The notes below the pieces were generated by a model. The model was not told the DNA's origin, searched no databases, and worked only from the letters and a program-made list of their open reading frames with translations. A DNA stretch of 64,000 nt, from the NCBI RefSeq assembly GCF_014773225.1, contig NZ_JACXAJ010000002.1:248001-312000 (forward strand), given 5' to 3'. Positions 9,061-17,821 of the stretch are shown one piece after another. Origin of the DNA: Pontibacter aquaedesilientis (GTDB lineage: Bacteria > Bacteroidota > Bacteroidia > Cytophagales > Hymenobacteraceae). How positions within the stretch are numbered: position 1 is the first letter of the stretch; each line of letters begins with the position of its first letter. A program made the translations under genes and the position numbers.

Positions 9061-9645
9061 TTAGGTTTGCTGCACATATTTCATCAGCTGCTTTACCATG
9101 TTTTCTGCGGTGCTGGCATAGTCGTCCTGGTATTTTTTGAGGAGTTCCTCGCGGGTAGGTTTCTGATCTTTGGCCTGCTTTTCCCAAAGCACCGAAAGCG
9201 AGGCATATGGCGGCAGCACCATGCCCACGGCGTTGTAAAAGTTGCTGACATTGGCAATAATATGCTGTGCACCGTCCGAGTCACCCGTGATCACGATGCC
9301 ACCCACCTTGCCCTCTAACCTGGATCTCTTGCCTTCTAGAATCTCGTCATGCAATTCGTCAAGGCGCTCGATCACCCGCTGAATTTCCGATGACTGGTTG
9401 TTCCACCAAATGGGCGTAGCGAAGATAATGATATCGGAACTGAGGATCTGTTTGAGAATGCCGGGCCAGTCATCACCCGTGCCCATATCGCTATAAGTGC
9501 CTGCCAGGATGTTATGCTCCACCAGTTTGATGATGATGGAGTCGATGTTCTGTTTTTTGAAATAGCCCGCCAGAAATTCGGAGAGAACCTCCGTGTTGGA
9601 CAAGCCTTCTTTTTTGAGTGTACCGAGGAGTATGATTGCTTTCAT
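9061..9645 (-). CDS. Flavodoxin-like NAD(P)H-dependent oxidoreductase
   Basis: A 194-residue flavoprotein of the NADPH-dependent FMN reductase/WrbA-like family. The N-terminal strand and phosphate loop AIILLGTLKKEGLSNTEVL bind FMN phosphate, IIFATPIWWNNQSSEIQRVIERLDEL is the characteristic central segment, and VGGIVITGDSDGAQHI follows. It would reduce quinones or flavins in the cytoplasm. Its neighbours (NTF2-like protein, alpha/beta hydrolase) give no specific pathway. Confidence 0.85.
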   Translation of the reverse strand: MKAIILLGTLKKEGLSNTEVLSEFLAGYFKKQNIDSIIIKLVEHNILAGTYSDMGTGDDWPGILKQILSSDIIIFATPIWWNNQSSEIQRVIERLDELHDEILEGKRSRLEGKVGGIVITGDSDGAQHIIANVSNFYNAVGMVLPPYASLSVLWEKQAKDQKPTREELLKKYQDDYASTAENMVKQLMKYVQQT

Positions 9646-9702
9646 AATCTATCTACTCCAATTGCTGGATTAGAGTTGGTTAGTTTCTAATCGCTATACC
9701 TG

Positions 9703-11118
9703 TCACTTCACCACCTCTTTCATCCATGCACTGATCGTCTCCATTGCCACCGGTGCCATCGTCTCCTCAATAGAGCCATACTCGGTATGGAGGCCGGTGA
9801 CGGCAGTCTGGAAGAGGTGGTTGAGGCCCTGCAGTTCTTTTACGGTATAGCGTTTGTTGCCGCCTGTTTTCAGGGCTTTCTCGGTAGCGGCCAGGTTGGT
9901 TGCGGCAGGCACTTGCAGGTCTTTGCTGCCGTTGAGGGCGAGCACGGGCATACGCAGTTGACGTAGGGTAGGGGCCGGATCGTAGGCCAGGAAGTAGCGC
10001 ATCCACGGCATGCTGAGCTGGGTCACCAATGCTTTCTCGCTTTCTGCTGTCAGTCCCAAAAGCTGCTTTACCTCTTCAGTCATGTTAATTTTTGCATCCT
10101 GCTCCAAGGTCATGATTTTCTTAGCGGCCTCGGCTATATCTGCCTCGGTAGCGGCAACCTCAAACTGGGCACGGCGCAGCTTGAGTAGTTGCTGCAAAGG
10201 TGCATCAGGTATGCCAGAGGCTTTGTAAAGGGCCTCGTTTTGCGACACCAATAGCTCGGCCCCGCGCACGCCGTTCCCAGCCATCAGCACAACGAAGGCC
10301 ACCTCTTTATTAGCGGCAGCTACTTTAGAGGCTATCAGCGCACCTTCGCTCAGGCCCAGGAGTCCGATCTTTTTCGGGTTGATTTCTTTTCTGTCTTTCA
10401 GGAAGGTATAGGCTACCTGTGCGTCCAATGCAAAATCCTGTGTAGTTGCCGTGACAGCATTGCCTCCTGATTTGCCCACTCCACGGTCATCTAAGCGGAG
10501 CACGGCAAAACCCTGGCGGGTGAGGTGGTCGGCCAATACCAGAAAAGGTTTATGCCCCAGTACGCTCATGTCACGATCTTGCTGCCCGGAGCCGGTGAAA
10601 AGGATCACGGCGGGGTGCGGGCCTTTGCCCTGTGGCAGCGTCAGGGTGCCGGCAAGTGTTATACCTGCCGCTTTATTCGCCACGGTCACTTCCTGCTCCT
10701 GGTAAGGATATGGCCTCACAGGCTCCTGCGGCTTACGAACAATCTCTACAGCTCCTTTCTTGATTTGCATCGGAAAAGTCTGTCCATTCTGTTTCCAGTA
10801 ACCATTTATAGTTTCCGGGCCAACCAGTTTGCCGGCGTATATTCCACCTATGGCACGAATGTTCAGGTATAGGCTGTCTTGCGATAGTTTTACCTCCTGC
10901 ACCGGAATGCCTTTGGCGCCCTGTTGCGGGCTGTCCATAGTGGCAACGAGGGAGCCGTTTTCACTCATGCTGATATGTAAAACCAGCGGGAGTCTCATGC
11001 CGCTGACGCTGAGAGCTCCGTTCCAGGTGCCGGTCACTTGCTCAGGCTGGACAGGTTGTTGGGCCAGGGCTACTAAAGGAGCACTAAGAAGCAGAAGGAG
11101 GAGAAGAAGTCTGTTCAT
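9703..11118 (-). CDS. Secreted alpha/beta hydrolase (serine esterase/peptidase-like)
   Basis: A 471-residue exported hydrolase. A signal peptide (1-20, ending ALAQ) precedes a beta-sandwich domain of about 110 residues common in Bacteroidota hydrolases, then an alpha/beta hydrolase domain from about residue 145. The oxyanion region is FTGSGQQDRD (174-183), the nucleophile elbow is GLSEGA with Ser257, the acid is probably Asp400 (NGSKDLQVP) and the base His434 (GLNHLFQ). It has an intact triad, so it should be active as an esterase or peptidase in the periplasm. The substrate is unknown. Confidence 0.87.
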   Translation of the reverse strand: MNRLLLLLLLLSAPLVALAQQPVQPEQVTGTWNGALSVSGMRLPLVLHISMSENGSLVATMDSPQQGAKGIPVQEVKLSQDSLYLNIRAIGGIYAGKLVGPETINGYWKQNGQTFPMQIKKGAVEIVRKPQEPVRPYPYQEQEVTVANKAAGITLAGTLTLPQGKGPHPAVILFTGSGQQDRDMSVLGHKPFLVLADHLTRQGFAVLRLDDRGVGKSGGNAVTATTQDFALDAQVAYTFLKDRKEINPKKIGLLGLSEGALIASKVAAANKEVAFVVLMAGNGVRGAELLVSQNEALYKASGIPDAPLQQLLKLRRAQFEVAATEADIAEAAKKIMTLEQDAKINMTEEVKQLLGLTAESEKALVTQLSMPWMRYFLAYDPAPTLRQLRMPVLALNGSKDLQVPAATNLAATEKALKTGGNKRYTVKELQGLNHLFQTAVTGLHTEYGSIEETMAPVAMETISAWMKEVVK

Positions 11119-11182
11119 GGTGAGAATTGATTTTGAGTTAGGGTTATACCTGTTGAGTTACTTACAGCCGAAGAAGCAAGAT

Positions 11183-11839
11183 TTATCCTAATCGTTGCTC
11201 TTTGCGGTACGCCACAAAAGAATAGGCAACCGGGATGAGCACGACGAGCGCCATAATGGCCACAAAGATGATGTGCTGCACCTCGGATAATGGAAGCACA
11301 GCCAGCAGCATGAGTAGAATGCCGCCTATGATCCAGAGAATGCCGCCGAGTCGGTGGGTTTTGCGCCATACCTGCTCGCTCTCCAGCGTCCAGGGAGTAC
11401 GGATGCCGATAAAGTAATTGGGCTTGACGGCCTGAAAGTAATTACCCAACGCAATGATCAAGCCCCCAATCAGGAGGAACAGGATATTGGGCGTAAAGGC
11501 CTCCGGGTGCAGGGCATTGTAGATGATGAAGCTGGAGATCGCCGCCATGAAAAAGACCAGGATGAATCGTAGTTGGTGGTATTTACTGCCCATGTACTCC
11601 AGTTTGCGCTTCGGGTCGATGTGCGGCACCACCAGCAGGATGATATTGAGCAATGCCGTAGTGCCTATAACAATGAAAATCAGCATTGGTTTGTCGGCCC
11701 AACCGTCTGCCTCGCCTTTTAGGTTAAAATGCACCGGAACGCGCTCTGGCAGGTCGCTCCACACAAAGGCCAGGTATACCAATGGCACCAGCACAATCCC
11801 CCAGAGGATGAGTTCTTTTGTTCGATTAGTTGGTTTCAT
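11183..11839 (-). CDS. sdpI: SdpI-family membrane protein
   Basis: A 218-residue membrane protein with about six helices. The N-terminal DUF1648 region contains LPERVPVHFNLKGEADGW (30-47), and the SdpI signature FIGIRTPWTLESEQVW starts at residue 143. In Bacillus, SdpI gives immunity to the toxin SdpC and sequesters SdpR at the membrane. Here it follows the sdpR-like gene by 1 bp, so the two are coupled. No sdpC-like toxin gene is seen nearby, so the role may be a stress or envelope response instead of immunity. Confidence 0.88.
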   Translation of the reverse strand: MKPTNRTKELILWGIVLVPLVYLAFVWSDLPERVPVHFNLKGEADGWADKPMLIFIVIGTTALLNIILLVVPHIDPKRKLEYMGSKYHQLRFILVFFMAAISSFIIYNALHPEAFTPNILFLLIGGLIIALGNYFQAVKPNYFIGIRTPWTLESEQVWRKTHRLGGILWIIGGILLMLLAVLPLSEVQHIIFVAIMALVVLIPVAYSFVAYRKEQRLG

Positions 11840-11840
11840 C

Positions 11841-12098
11841 TTAGTCAGCTCTTAAATTGATAATCCATTTCATGATGTCATCCAGCACGGTGGTGTTGAG
11901 GGAGTAAATCACAAACTGCCCCTTTTTTTCAGACGTCACCAGCTCGGCCTGGCTCAGGATGTCGAGGTGGTGCGAGATGCTAGGCTTGGTTATATGAAAA
12001 GCCTCTGCAATGTCACCGGCGGTCAGGTCCTTCTCCTTCAGCAGATGAAGAATTTCTCTGCGGGTAGGGTCGTTGAGGGCTTTGAAAACTTTGTTCAC
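11841..12098 (-). CDS. sdpR: ArsR-family autorepressor SdpR
   Basis: An 85-residue winged-helix repressor. MNKVFKALNDPTRREIL opens the ArsR fold and LTAGDIAEAFHITKPSISHHL (about 25-45) is the DNA-reading helix-turn-helix. The metal-binding cysteines of ArsR/SmtB are absent, fitting the SdpR subgroup. The start is GTG: an in-frame stop lies six codons upstream and there is no ATG. A 22-bp palindrome just upstream is the likely operator for autorepression of the sdpR-sdpI operon. Confidence 0.9.
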   Translation of the reverse strand: MNKVFKALNDPTRREILHLLKEKDLTAGDIAEAFHITKPSISHHLDILSQAELVTSEKKGQFVIYSLNTTVLDDIMKWIINLRAD

Positions 12099-12110
12099 TG
12101 TTTTGTTAGG

Positions 12111-12132
12111 TATTTAGACAAATGTCTAAATA
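12111..12132. promoter_or_regulatory. Palindromic operator of sdpR-sdpI
   Basis: A perfect inverted repeat with half-sites TATTTAGACA and TGTCTAAATA and a 2-bp centre, 12 bp upstream of the sdpR GTG. ArsR-type repressors bind such sites, so this is the probable SdpR operator. Confidence 0.7.
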
Positions 12133-12333
12133 TTATACTGAAATGCAACCAAACGGGTTAACAAATCTTTAGTTTAGGTTGATGACGGCTGTTTCACGAA
12201 ATGCCTACCTTTGACCAGGGATGTGATCTAATGTGTTAACGCTCTGTATTATGCAAAAAAGTAAAGTTTATATCCATATTTATGGATAATTTTTATTATA
12301 TTAGTACTCCCGAATATTATTAAAGGTACAAGC

Positions 12334-13266
12334 GTGTTCAGATTTCACTCACTTTCAAGTTTAGTTTTCCTCCCGGCATTATTGCTTATCTTAATAACAA
12401 GCTGCAGCCAACAGCGACAAGATGCCGTTACCTCCGAAAGCCAGGAACTGGCTTATGAGGAAAGTATAGACCAATGGCACCGGGAGCGGGAGGCTGAGCT
12501 AAAATCGGCTAACGGCTGGCTTACCCTGGCCGGGCTCTACTGGCTCGACGAAGGTGACAACACGTTTGGGAGCGGAAAAGGCAACGACCTGGAGTTTCCG
12601 TCAGGCAAAATTCCTGAAAGGGCAGGGGTTATCACACTCAGAGGAGATAAAGTAAAAGCCAAATTCGCGGCCGGAGTAGACATCCACGTTAATGGAAAAC
12701 GGGTGCAGCAGGTCCTCATGTACGCGCCTGACCTGGACACCGTGCCCGAGCTTGCCCATGGTCCGCTCACCTGGTTTGTCATCAGGCGTGGCGATAAGTA
12801 CGGTATACGCCTTCGCGACCTGCAAAACGATGCCCTGATCCACTTCAAAGGTATAAAACGCTACCCTGTTGACGCCAAGTGGCGAATTGAGGCGAAGTTC
12901 GAGCAGCACGCCACCCCCCGTAAAATCGCCATCACGAACATTGTCGGGCAAACGTCTATGCAGGACTCGCCGGGCACACTGGTGTTCACGCAAGACGGGA
13001 AGCAGCACCGGCTGGACGCTTTGCTGGATGGGGACCAGCTGTTCATCATCTTTGCAGACAAAACCAATGGCGTGGAAACCTACGGAGCCGGGCGCTACCT
13101 CTACACCGACAAACCCGGCCCGGATGGCATCACGGTGCTGGATTTCAATAAAGCCACCAACCCGCCCTGCGACTTCGTTTCCTACGCAACCTGTCCACTG
13201 CCCCCGCGGCAGAACTTCCTGTCCCTTAGCATTGAAGCAGGCGAGAAGTCTTACGGAGAGTATTGA
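12334..13266 (+). CDS. DUF1684 domain lipoprotein
   Basis: A 310-residue lipoprotein starting at GTG, with the signal ending in LITSC. The mature part contains WHREREAELKSANGWLTLAG (a DUF1684 hallmark), then GLYWLDEGDNTFGSG, and the C-terminal CDFVSYATCPLPPRQNFL. The family is widespread in Bacteroidota and Actinobacteria but has no established function. Length is normal. It is not closely linked to its neighbours. Confidence 0.85.
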   Translation: MFRFHSLSSLVFLPALLLILITSCSQQRQDAVTSESQELAYEESIDQWHREREAELKSANGWLTLAGLYWLDEGDNTFGSGKGNDLEFPSGKIPERAGVITLRGDKVKAKFAAGVDIHVNGKRVQQVLMYAPDLDTVPELAHGPLTWFVIRRGDKYGIRLRDLQNDALIHFKGIKRYPVDAKWRIEAKFEQHATPRKIAITNIVGQTSMQDSPGTLVFTQDGKQHRLDALLDGDQLFIIFADKTNGVETYGAGRYLYTDKPGPDGITVLDFNKATNPPCDFVSYATCPLPPRQNFLSLSIEAGEKSYGEY

Positions 13267-13632
13267 TCTAGACTTGTTTGATAGCTGACCAGCTTCCTTA
13301 TGCTATGCGGATCAGGGGCGTGGTGTTACTGCCCGTTTGGCCCCTTCGCGTAGGGATGGCTTATGCTGCCCGTCACATCCATTAGCGGTAATTTGCCACA
13401 GTTCACTGGCGCGTATACAGTTGTAAATTACAGCAAAGTGACCGGGCGGAAATGTATAGGGAACGTTGACAACATCCGCAAAGAGTGTGACAGTCAACGC
13501 GAACCTATACCTGGATAACCGTGTAAAATAAGTTGCTGTTGTTTTGCGGAGACCAAAAAAAAGTGTTGGAACTATTCGAAACATATACCTGTTTATATAT
13601 AGTTCTGGAAATATTAAAACGAGAAAAAACAT
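13267..13632. other. Intergenic region without a recognised gene
   Basis: 366 bp between the DUF1684 and thioredoxin-like genes. It contains two TATACCTG copies (near 13507 and 13586) and AT-rich sequence directly before 13633. No convincing TTG/TAnnTTTG pair or RNA was found. An overlapping minus-strand frame of 106 codons lacks any protein-like features. Confidence 0.55.
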
Positions 13633-14292
13633 ATGATTACAGAGACAATGTCTAATTCAATTATCACGAGAGATCACCTGGCGAAAGCCATGACTTATAC
13701 CCAATACAGAGAACTGATCGACACATTGCTGGCCAATAATAAAACCACGGGTTCTAACCACTCGGAGGCGATGGTGGAGTATACCCGCATGAATGCACAG
13801 CGTATGCGCCGCGTAGAGAAAACCACCGTGCTGGACAATGAGCTGGTAGACCTGATGCTGAGCGTGCAGAATAAAATGACCTGGGTGATTCTGACGGAAG
13901 CCTGGTGTGGCGACGCCGCCCAGAGTGTTCCTGCCCTGGTGAAGATAGCCGAAGCCTCTCCATTGATTGATGTGAAATTGCTGCTCCGTGACGAGAACCC
14001 GGCATTAATGGATGCTTACCTCACCAACGGGGGCCGTTCTATCCCTAAGCTGATCGTGCTGGACGCAGATACGCTGGAGGAAATCGGTACCTGGGGGCCA
14101 CGACCGGAGCCTGCGCAGCAACTGTTCTTGGACATGAAAGCAAAGGATGTGCCTTATAAAGAGTTTGTGGAGCAACTGCACGGTTGGTACGGCAAAGACC
14201 GCAGCAAAACACTGCTACAAGAGTTCAAACAACTGATACGCAGCTGGGCCCGACTCCAAAGCCCGGAAGAACAACCGATGGAACGGTTATAA
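13633..14292 (+). CDS. Thioredoxin-like family protein with a single active-site cysteine
   Basis: A 219-residue cytoplasmic protein of the Bacteroidota thioredoxin-like family (Thioredoxin_9). The thioredoxin fold covers about residues 75-160. The active-site segment is TEAWCGDAA rather than WCGPC, so only one cysteine remains; the cis-proline segment is GGRSIPKLI. This suggests a monothiol redox or bacillithiol-type partner role rather than dithiol reduction. A start at 13648 (MSNSIITRD) is equally possible. A strong terminator follows. Confidence 0.82.
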   Translation: MITETMSNSIITRDHLAKAMTYTQYRELIDTLLANNKTTGSNHSEAMVEYTRMNAQRMRRVEKTTVLDNELVDLMLSVQNKMTWVILTEAWCGDAAQSVPALVKIAEASPLIDVKLLLRDENPALMDAYLTNGGRSIPKLIVLDADTLEEIGTWGPRPEPAQQLFLDMKAKDVPYKEFVEQLHGWYGKDRSKTLLQEFKQLIRSWARLQSPEEQPMERL

Positions 14293-14310
14293 GATATATA
14301 GATAATGGAA

Positions 14311-14336
14311 GAGGCGACCCGAGGGTCGCCTCTTTT
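14311..14336 (+). terminator. Rho-independent terminator after the thioredoxin-like gene
   Basis: Perfect 10-bp stem GAGGCGACCC / GGGTCGCCTC (14311-14320, 14323-14332) followed by TTTT. Confidence 0.8.
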
Positions 14337-14407
14337 CGTTTATACCTGTAGTAGGCATCCAAACCAGTCGCCAGCCATCGGCAGTTCTTCGGGCTATTTT
14401 TCCACCA

Positions 14408-16360
14408 TCACTTCTTTAGTACTGTCACGGAAACAATCTTATCGCCTACCTCCAACTGGTGCACCACGTCCATACCTTGCACCACTTTGGCGAAGATGGT
14501 ATAGCGCCCGTCCAGGTGAGGGGTAGGGGAATGGGTGATAAACCACTGGTTGCTTTCGGTGTCCTTTCCGGCGGAGGCCATCCCTACATACCCTTCGCGA
14601 TAGTGCAAGGGCGCAAACTCCGATCGGATAGAATAGTCGGAACTGCCCCAGCCATCGCCGCGTTTATCACCGCCTTGAGCCACAAAGTTGGGCACAACCC
14701 GGTGAAAGTACAGGCCATCGAAGAATTGCCCGCTGGTTAGTTCCACAAAGTTCGCTACCGAGCCCGGAGCATCTTCCACAAAAAGCTGTAGCGTAATGCC
14801 GCCTTTCTCTGTCTGGATGAGCACTTGCTGGTCTGGTGCGATAGACTGAACCAGTTTCCAGTCGATGGGGTGCGTAAACGGGTTTTTGGGCGCAGCGGAC
14901 TGCTCCTTGCCGCTCAGGTAATCAATCGTTTTCTGGAGTTCGATGTTGGTTTCCATGTCGCGGGGCAGCACCAGTTTCTGCTGCGCCTGGGTCAGGAAGG
15001 CATAGTCCTGAAACAAGTCACGATAGTTGAGCTTGGGATCGCGGATGACGCCCGCCGCCAGTCCTACCAGAGCCACATCGCCGGAAGCTATACCTTGTTT
15101 AATGATAGCCGCAAAGTCTTGTTCCATTGCCTTCGGGAAGTCCGGCTGCTGACGCATGGAGGTTAGGGCCTCCATTCCATAGGTCGCGATAACCGGCGCA
15201 GGGGCGGCAAAAGTCTGTTCGGCTATAAATTTGTAATTGTTGTAATCGGCAGAAAGGGCTCTTAAAAGGTGGGCCTTGTCATAAGGATTTTGGTTATTCC
15301 GGTAGAGCTCCTGGTACTGCTTGCTCAGTGGGGCTTTTTGCTGACTGTTGCGCAGTATCACCCAGATCAATCCGGCTCTTACGCGTCCGTCCTCCACCTT
15401 TTCCAGGGCTTTCTGGAGGGTTGAGGTATTCACGCCACTGGGATTTGCCTGCAGAAACTCTGCGGTAGCTACAGCCGTGTTAATGTTCTTGTCCGTCAGC
15501 CCAGCCACGATCGCTTCCTGGACCTCCTCAAACTCCAACCCGGCCATCGCGCGTATGGCGCTTAGGCGCACGCGGTAGTCGGGGTCGCTCAAGGCTATAC
15601 CTGAAAGCACAGGGGCTTTGTCGCGAGCCTTCACTTTGGCGAAAGCCTGTGCCACCGCCATACGCACCTCCGCCGATTCATCCGATGTGGCGGCTGTGGT
15701 CATCTGCTGCAGGTAAGGCGATAGGTCCAGTTTAGGGGTGCGGGCCAACATGTGCGCCGCCGCCAGGCGTGCCTCATAAGGGGCATTGCCAGCAGTCAGC
15801 CATTCCACTGCCTTTTCGATGCCCTGCGCATTGTATACCTGGCGCAGGCCGGCCCGGTACAGTCCCCAGGCCTGGCCCGCTAGGGCGGTCTCATGAGGCG
15901 CCTTGTAATTGGCCAGAAAAGCCACGGCAGTCGCATCGCCTATTTTCCCCAAAGCCTCCAGCAGTTCGGCCTGCACTTGGGGTTGCCGTTCCTGGTTTAG
16001 GTGCCGTATGATGGCGCTCTGTGCTTTTTTGTGCCCCGTCTGACCCAGGGCGTAAGCAACAGCCACCCGAATGCTGGTTGTTGTGTCCGAAAGCGAAGTG
16101 AGCAGCTGCGGAATGGCGAGCGTGTCCTGCACCGAAGCGAAAGCGATGGCAGCTTCCTGCCTGTACTGCGGTTTCGGATGATTCAGGAAGGGAAGCAGTT
16201 CCGCCGTTTTACGCTCGTCCTGCAAGGTATACAGTTGCTGCAGTGTGGTTTCAGCAAATTTGTTGAGCCCTTGTGGTGCGGGTTGAGGGCTCTGGTGTGG
16301 TGGCTGTTGGCAGCTGGCCAGAGCGGCTAAGGCTAACAAGCAGGTATAGCTTTTTCTCAT
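14408..16360 (-). CDS. HEAT-repeat/cyclophilin fusion lipoprotein (peptidyl-prolyl isomerase)
   Basis: A 650-residue protein with a lipoprotein signal (LAALASC, Cys17). Residues about 50-340 form HEAT-like repeats (for example EAAIAFASVQDTLAIPQLLTSL and VRLSAIRAMAGLEFEEVQEA), and residues about 510-650 form a cyclophilin domain with FHRVVPNFVAQGGD (552-565, catalytic Arg554), SNQWFIT and LDGRYTIFAKVVQGM. It should catalyse proline cis-trans isomerisation in the periplasm, with the repeats acting as a substrate or partner scaffold. This fusion is known in Bacteroidota. Confidence 0.9.
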   Translation of the reverse strand: MRKSYTCLLALAALASCQQPPHQSPQPAPQGLNKFAETTLQQLYTLQDERKTAELLPFLNHPKPQYRQEAAIAFASVQDTLAIPQLLTSLSDTTTSIRVAVAYALGQTGHKKAQSAIIRHLNQERQPQVQAELLEALGKIGDATAVAFLANYKAPHETALAGQAWGLYRAGLRQVYNAQGIEKAVEWLTAGNAPYEARLAAAHMLARTPKLDLSPYLQQMTTAATSDESAEVRMAVAQAFAKVKARDKAPVLSGIALSDPDYRVRLSAIRAMAGLEFEEVQEAIVAGLTDKNINTAVATAEFLQANPSGVNTSTLQKALEKVEDGRVRAGLIWVILRNSQQKAPLSKQYQELYRNNQNPYDKAHLLRALSADYNNYKFIAEQTFAAPAPVIATYGMEALTSMRQQPDFPKAMEQDFAAIIKQGIASGDVALVGLAAGVIRDPKLNYRDLFQDYAFLTQAQQKLVLPRDMETNIELQKTIDYLSGKEQSAAPKNPFTHPIDWKLVQSIAPDQQVLIQTEKGGITLQLFVEDAPGSVANFVELTSGQFFDGLYFHRVVPNFVAQGGDKRGDGWGSSDYSIRSEFAPLHYREGYVGMASAGKDTESNQWFITHSPTPHLDGRYTIFAKVVQGMDVVHQLEVGDKIVSVTVLKK

Positions 16361-16500
16361 GTATATCTATATTGAAGTTTCAATATACTAAAACCCCCGG
16401 ATATGGCTCGCAGCGCAGCGTGATTTTTAAGATTCGAGCAATGCTTGCTTTCATAAGTATATATTATTTATTATATTGAATGCTTAACTAGAAAAAGTCT

Positions 16501-16983
16501 ATGCAGGAAGTTCGCATACGCTTGTTTTCCAGATTCTATAGCGTGAGGTCGAGAGTCGAGCGTGCTTTGCTTTTACTGGCTTTGTTATCGGTCGCGCTGC
16601 ACGGCTGGCTGCTCTTCCAGCTGATAGCCGTCCGGGACTTGCACTCTGCCATGACGTTCCTATACCTGTTTAGCCTGCTGCCATTCTCCCTTTTTTTGGG
16701 CTCGGTCTGGCTCGACCGCAACCCCGGATACCAGCGACACCTGACACTGCTTGCTACCGGAGTGCGCTATCGGCTGGGGTTTATGCAGCGGGAGCAGGAG
16801 TTTGACTGGGAAGAGATCGAACTGATCGAGCTGAATAATGCTGTGGTTGTGTTTGAACTGAAGAACGGGGAGCGGCACGAGGTAAAACTGGCGTCAGTGG
16901 ATAAAGAAGCGATGTGGCAGAAGGTAAAGTCGAGACTGGAAGGTATAGCAGCCGACAAAGACATTGAGTATAGGTTGATTTAA
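16501..16983 (+). CDS. Two-helix membrane protein with a PH-like domain (1 of 3)
   Basis: A 160-residue protein of unknown function. Two hydrophobic helices (about 21-44 and 51-70) are followed by a soluble beta-rich C-terminal domain with GVRYRLGFMQREQEFDWEEIELIEL and VVVFELKNGERHEVKLASVDKE, a pattern like bacterial PH domains. Layout is the same as the next two genes: two helices, a strand that sets a structural feature, a WxxI segment and a short FEL/FDL strand. It is 16 bp upstream of the second copy. Confidence 0.7.
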   Translation: MQEVRIRLFSRFYSVRSRVERALLLLALLSVALHGWLLFQLIAVRDLHSAMTFLYLFSLLPFSLFLGSVWLDRNPGYQRHLTLLATGVRYRLGFMQREQEFDWEEIELIELNNAVVVFELKNGERHEVKLASVDKEAMWQKVKSRLEGIAADKDIEYRLI

Positions 16984-16999
16984 TAGAAATTCCATAGCC

Positions 17000-17491
17000 A
17001 TGTATGTAAACCTCTATCCGAACCAGGCGCTTAAAAGGACTAAACGGGTACTGCTGTGGGGCGGTGCCTTTATGCTGTTAGGAGGCGTGGTCGCCTTGCT
17101 GAGCGAAATGGTATGGCAGGAGCAACCCCGCTGGGCTTGGGTCATGGCCACCTGCCTGTTAATCGCCTCTGCCGCATGGGCTATGGCTGTTGGCGCCGGA
17201 AAGCTGCACCTCAAAGACGCCTATTTCTCCATGACGCCAGAACGAATCAGCTACCGCCTGAACCTCTATAGTCCGGAGCGTGTGATCTACTGGAGCAGTA
17301 TCGATAGTATACAGGCTTCCATCCACACCTTGGTTTTCGAACTCAAAGACAGCAAACAGGTAGTGATGCGCCTCGGAAATATCCAGTGTAACCAAACCGC
17401 TAACCATGTCAGTGTCAGTATACAGCTGGCCGCCGTTCAGCAGCAGGTGGAGGTGAACCAGGTTAAGCCTAAAGCGCAACAGGTGAACTGA
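17000..17491 (+). CDS. Two-helix membrane protein with a PH-like domain (2 of 3)
   Basis: A 163-residue protein, clearly paralogous to the gene at 17822. Shared segments are MYVNLYPNQ versus MYISLYSAK, KLHLKDAYFSMTPERISYRL versus RLHLKEAYFSITPASISYRL, and the C-terminal VSVSIQLAAVQQ versus VAAGVQVAALEH. Two hydrophobic helices (about 18-38 and 46-66) precede the beta-rich domain. No enzyme motif is present; a role in membrane sensing or scaffolding is only a guess. Probably in an operon with the gene at 16501. Confidence 0.72.
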   Translation: MYVNLYPNQALKRTKRVLLWGGAFMLLGGVVALLSEMVWQEQPRWAWVMATCLLIASAAWAMAVGAGKLHLKDAYFSMTPERISYRLNLYSPERVIYWSSIDSIQASIHTLVFELKDSKQVVMRLGNIQCNQTANHVSVSIQLAAVQQQVEVNQVKPKAQQVN

Positions 17492-17821
17492 TTACACTTG
17501 GAGGCCGTTCCGTAAGAGGTGTCTCTCAGTGAATCAAACCTAGTTGATATTCACTTCCGCACCAAAACCGTGTTAAGTACAAACTTGCGTTTTCTTTGCA
17601 AATCGGTGTATGGTTAACCAGTCGTCTCGGCTATTTTACCATCACTTTAGTTGGATTCACAACAAAAAACAATTTGCACTTAATTAATTTATTTTTATAT
17701 TAAACTCATTGTTATGCATGCCGTAAGGTTAGGCAACAATGCTATACCTGATTTGTATTTAAATTGGACAGCTTAAGTTCTGAGGTATGAATTTAAGTGG
17801 AGAATCATTACCGAGCTTGAT
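17492..17821. other. Intergenic region between paralogues 2 and 3
   Basis: 330 bp, AT-rich from about 17660 to 17800, with one TATACCTG near 17744. No gene, RNA or clear promoter was recognised. Confidence 0.5.

Noticed and set aside
13312..13632. A 106-codon minus-strand frame
   Set aside because: No domain, no promoter, and it ends at the gene start of the thioredoxin-like protein.
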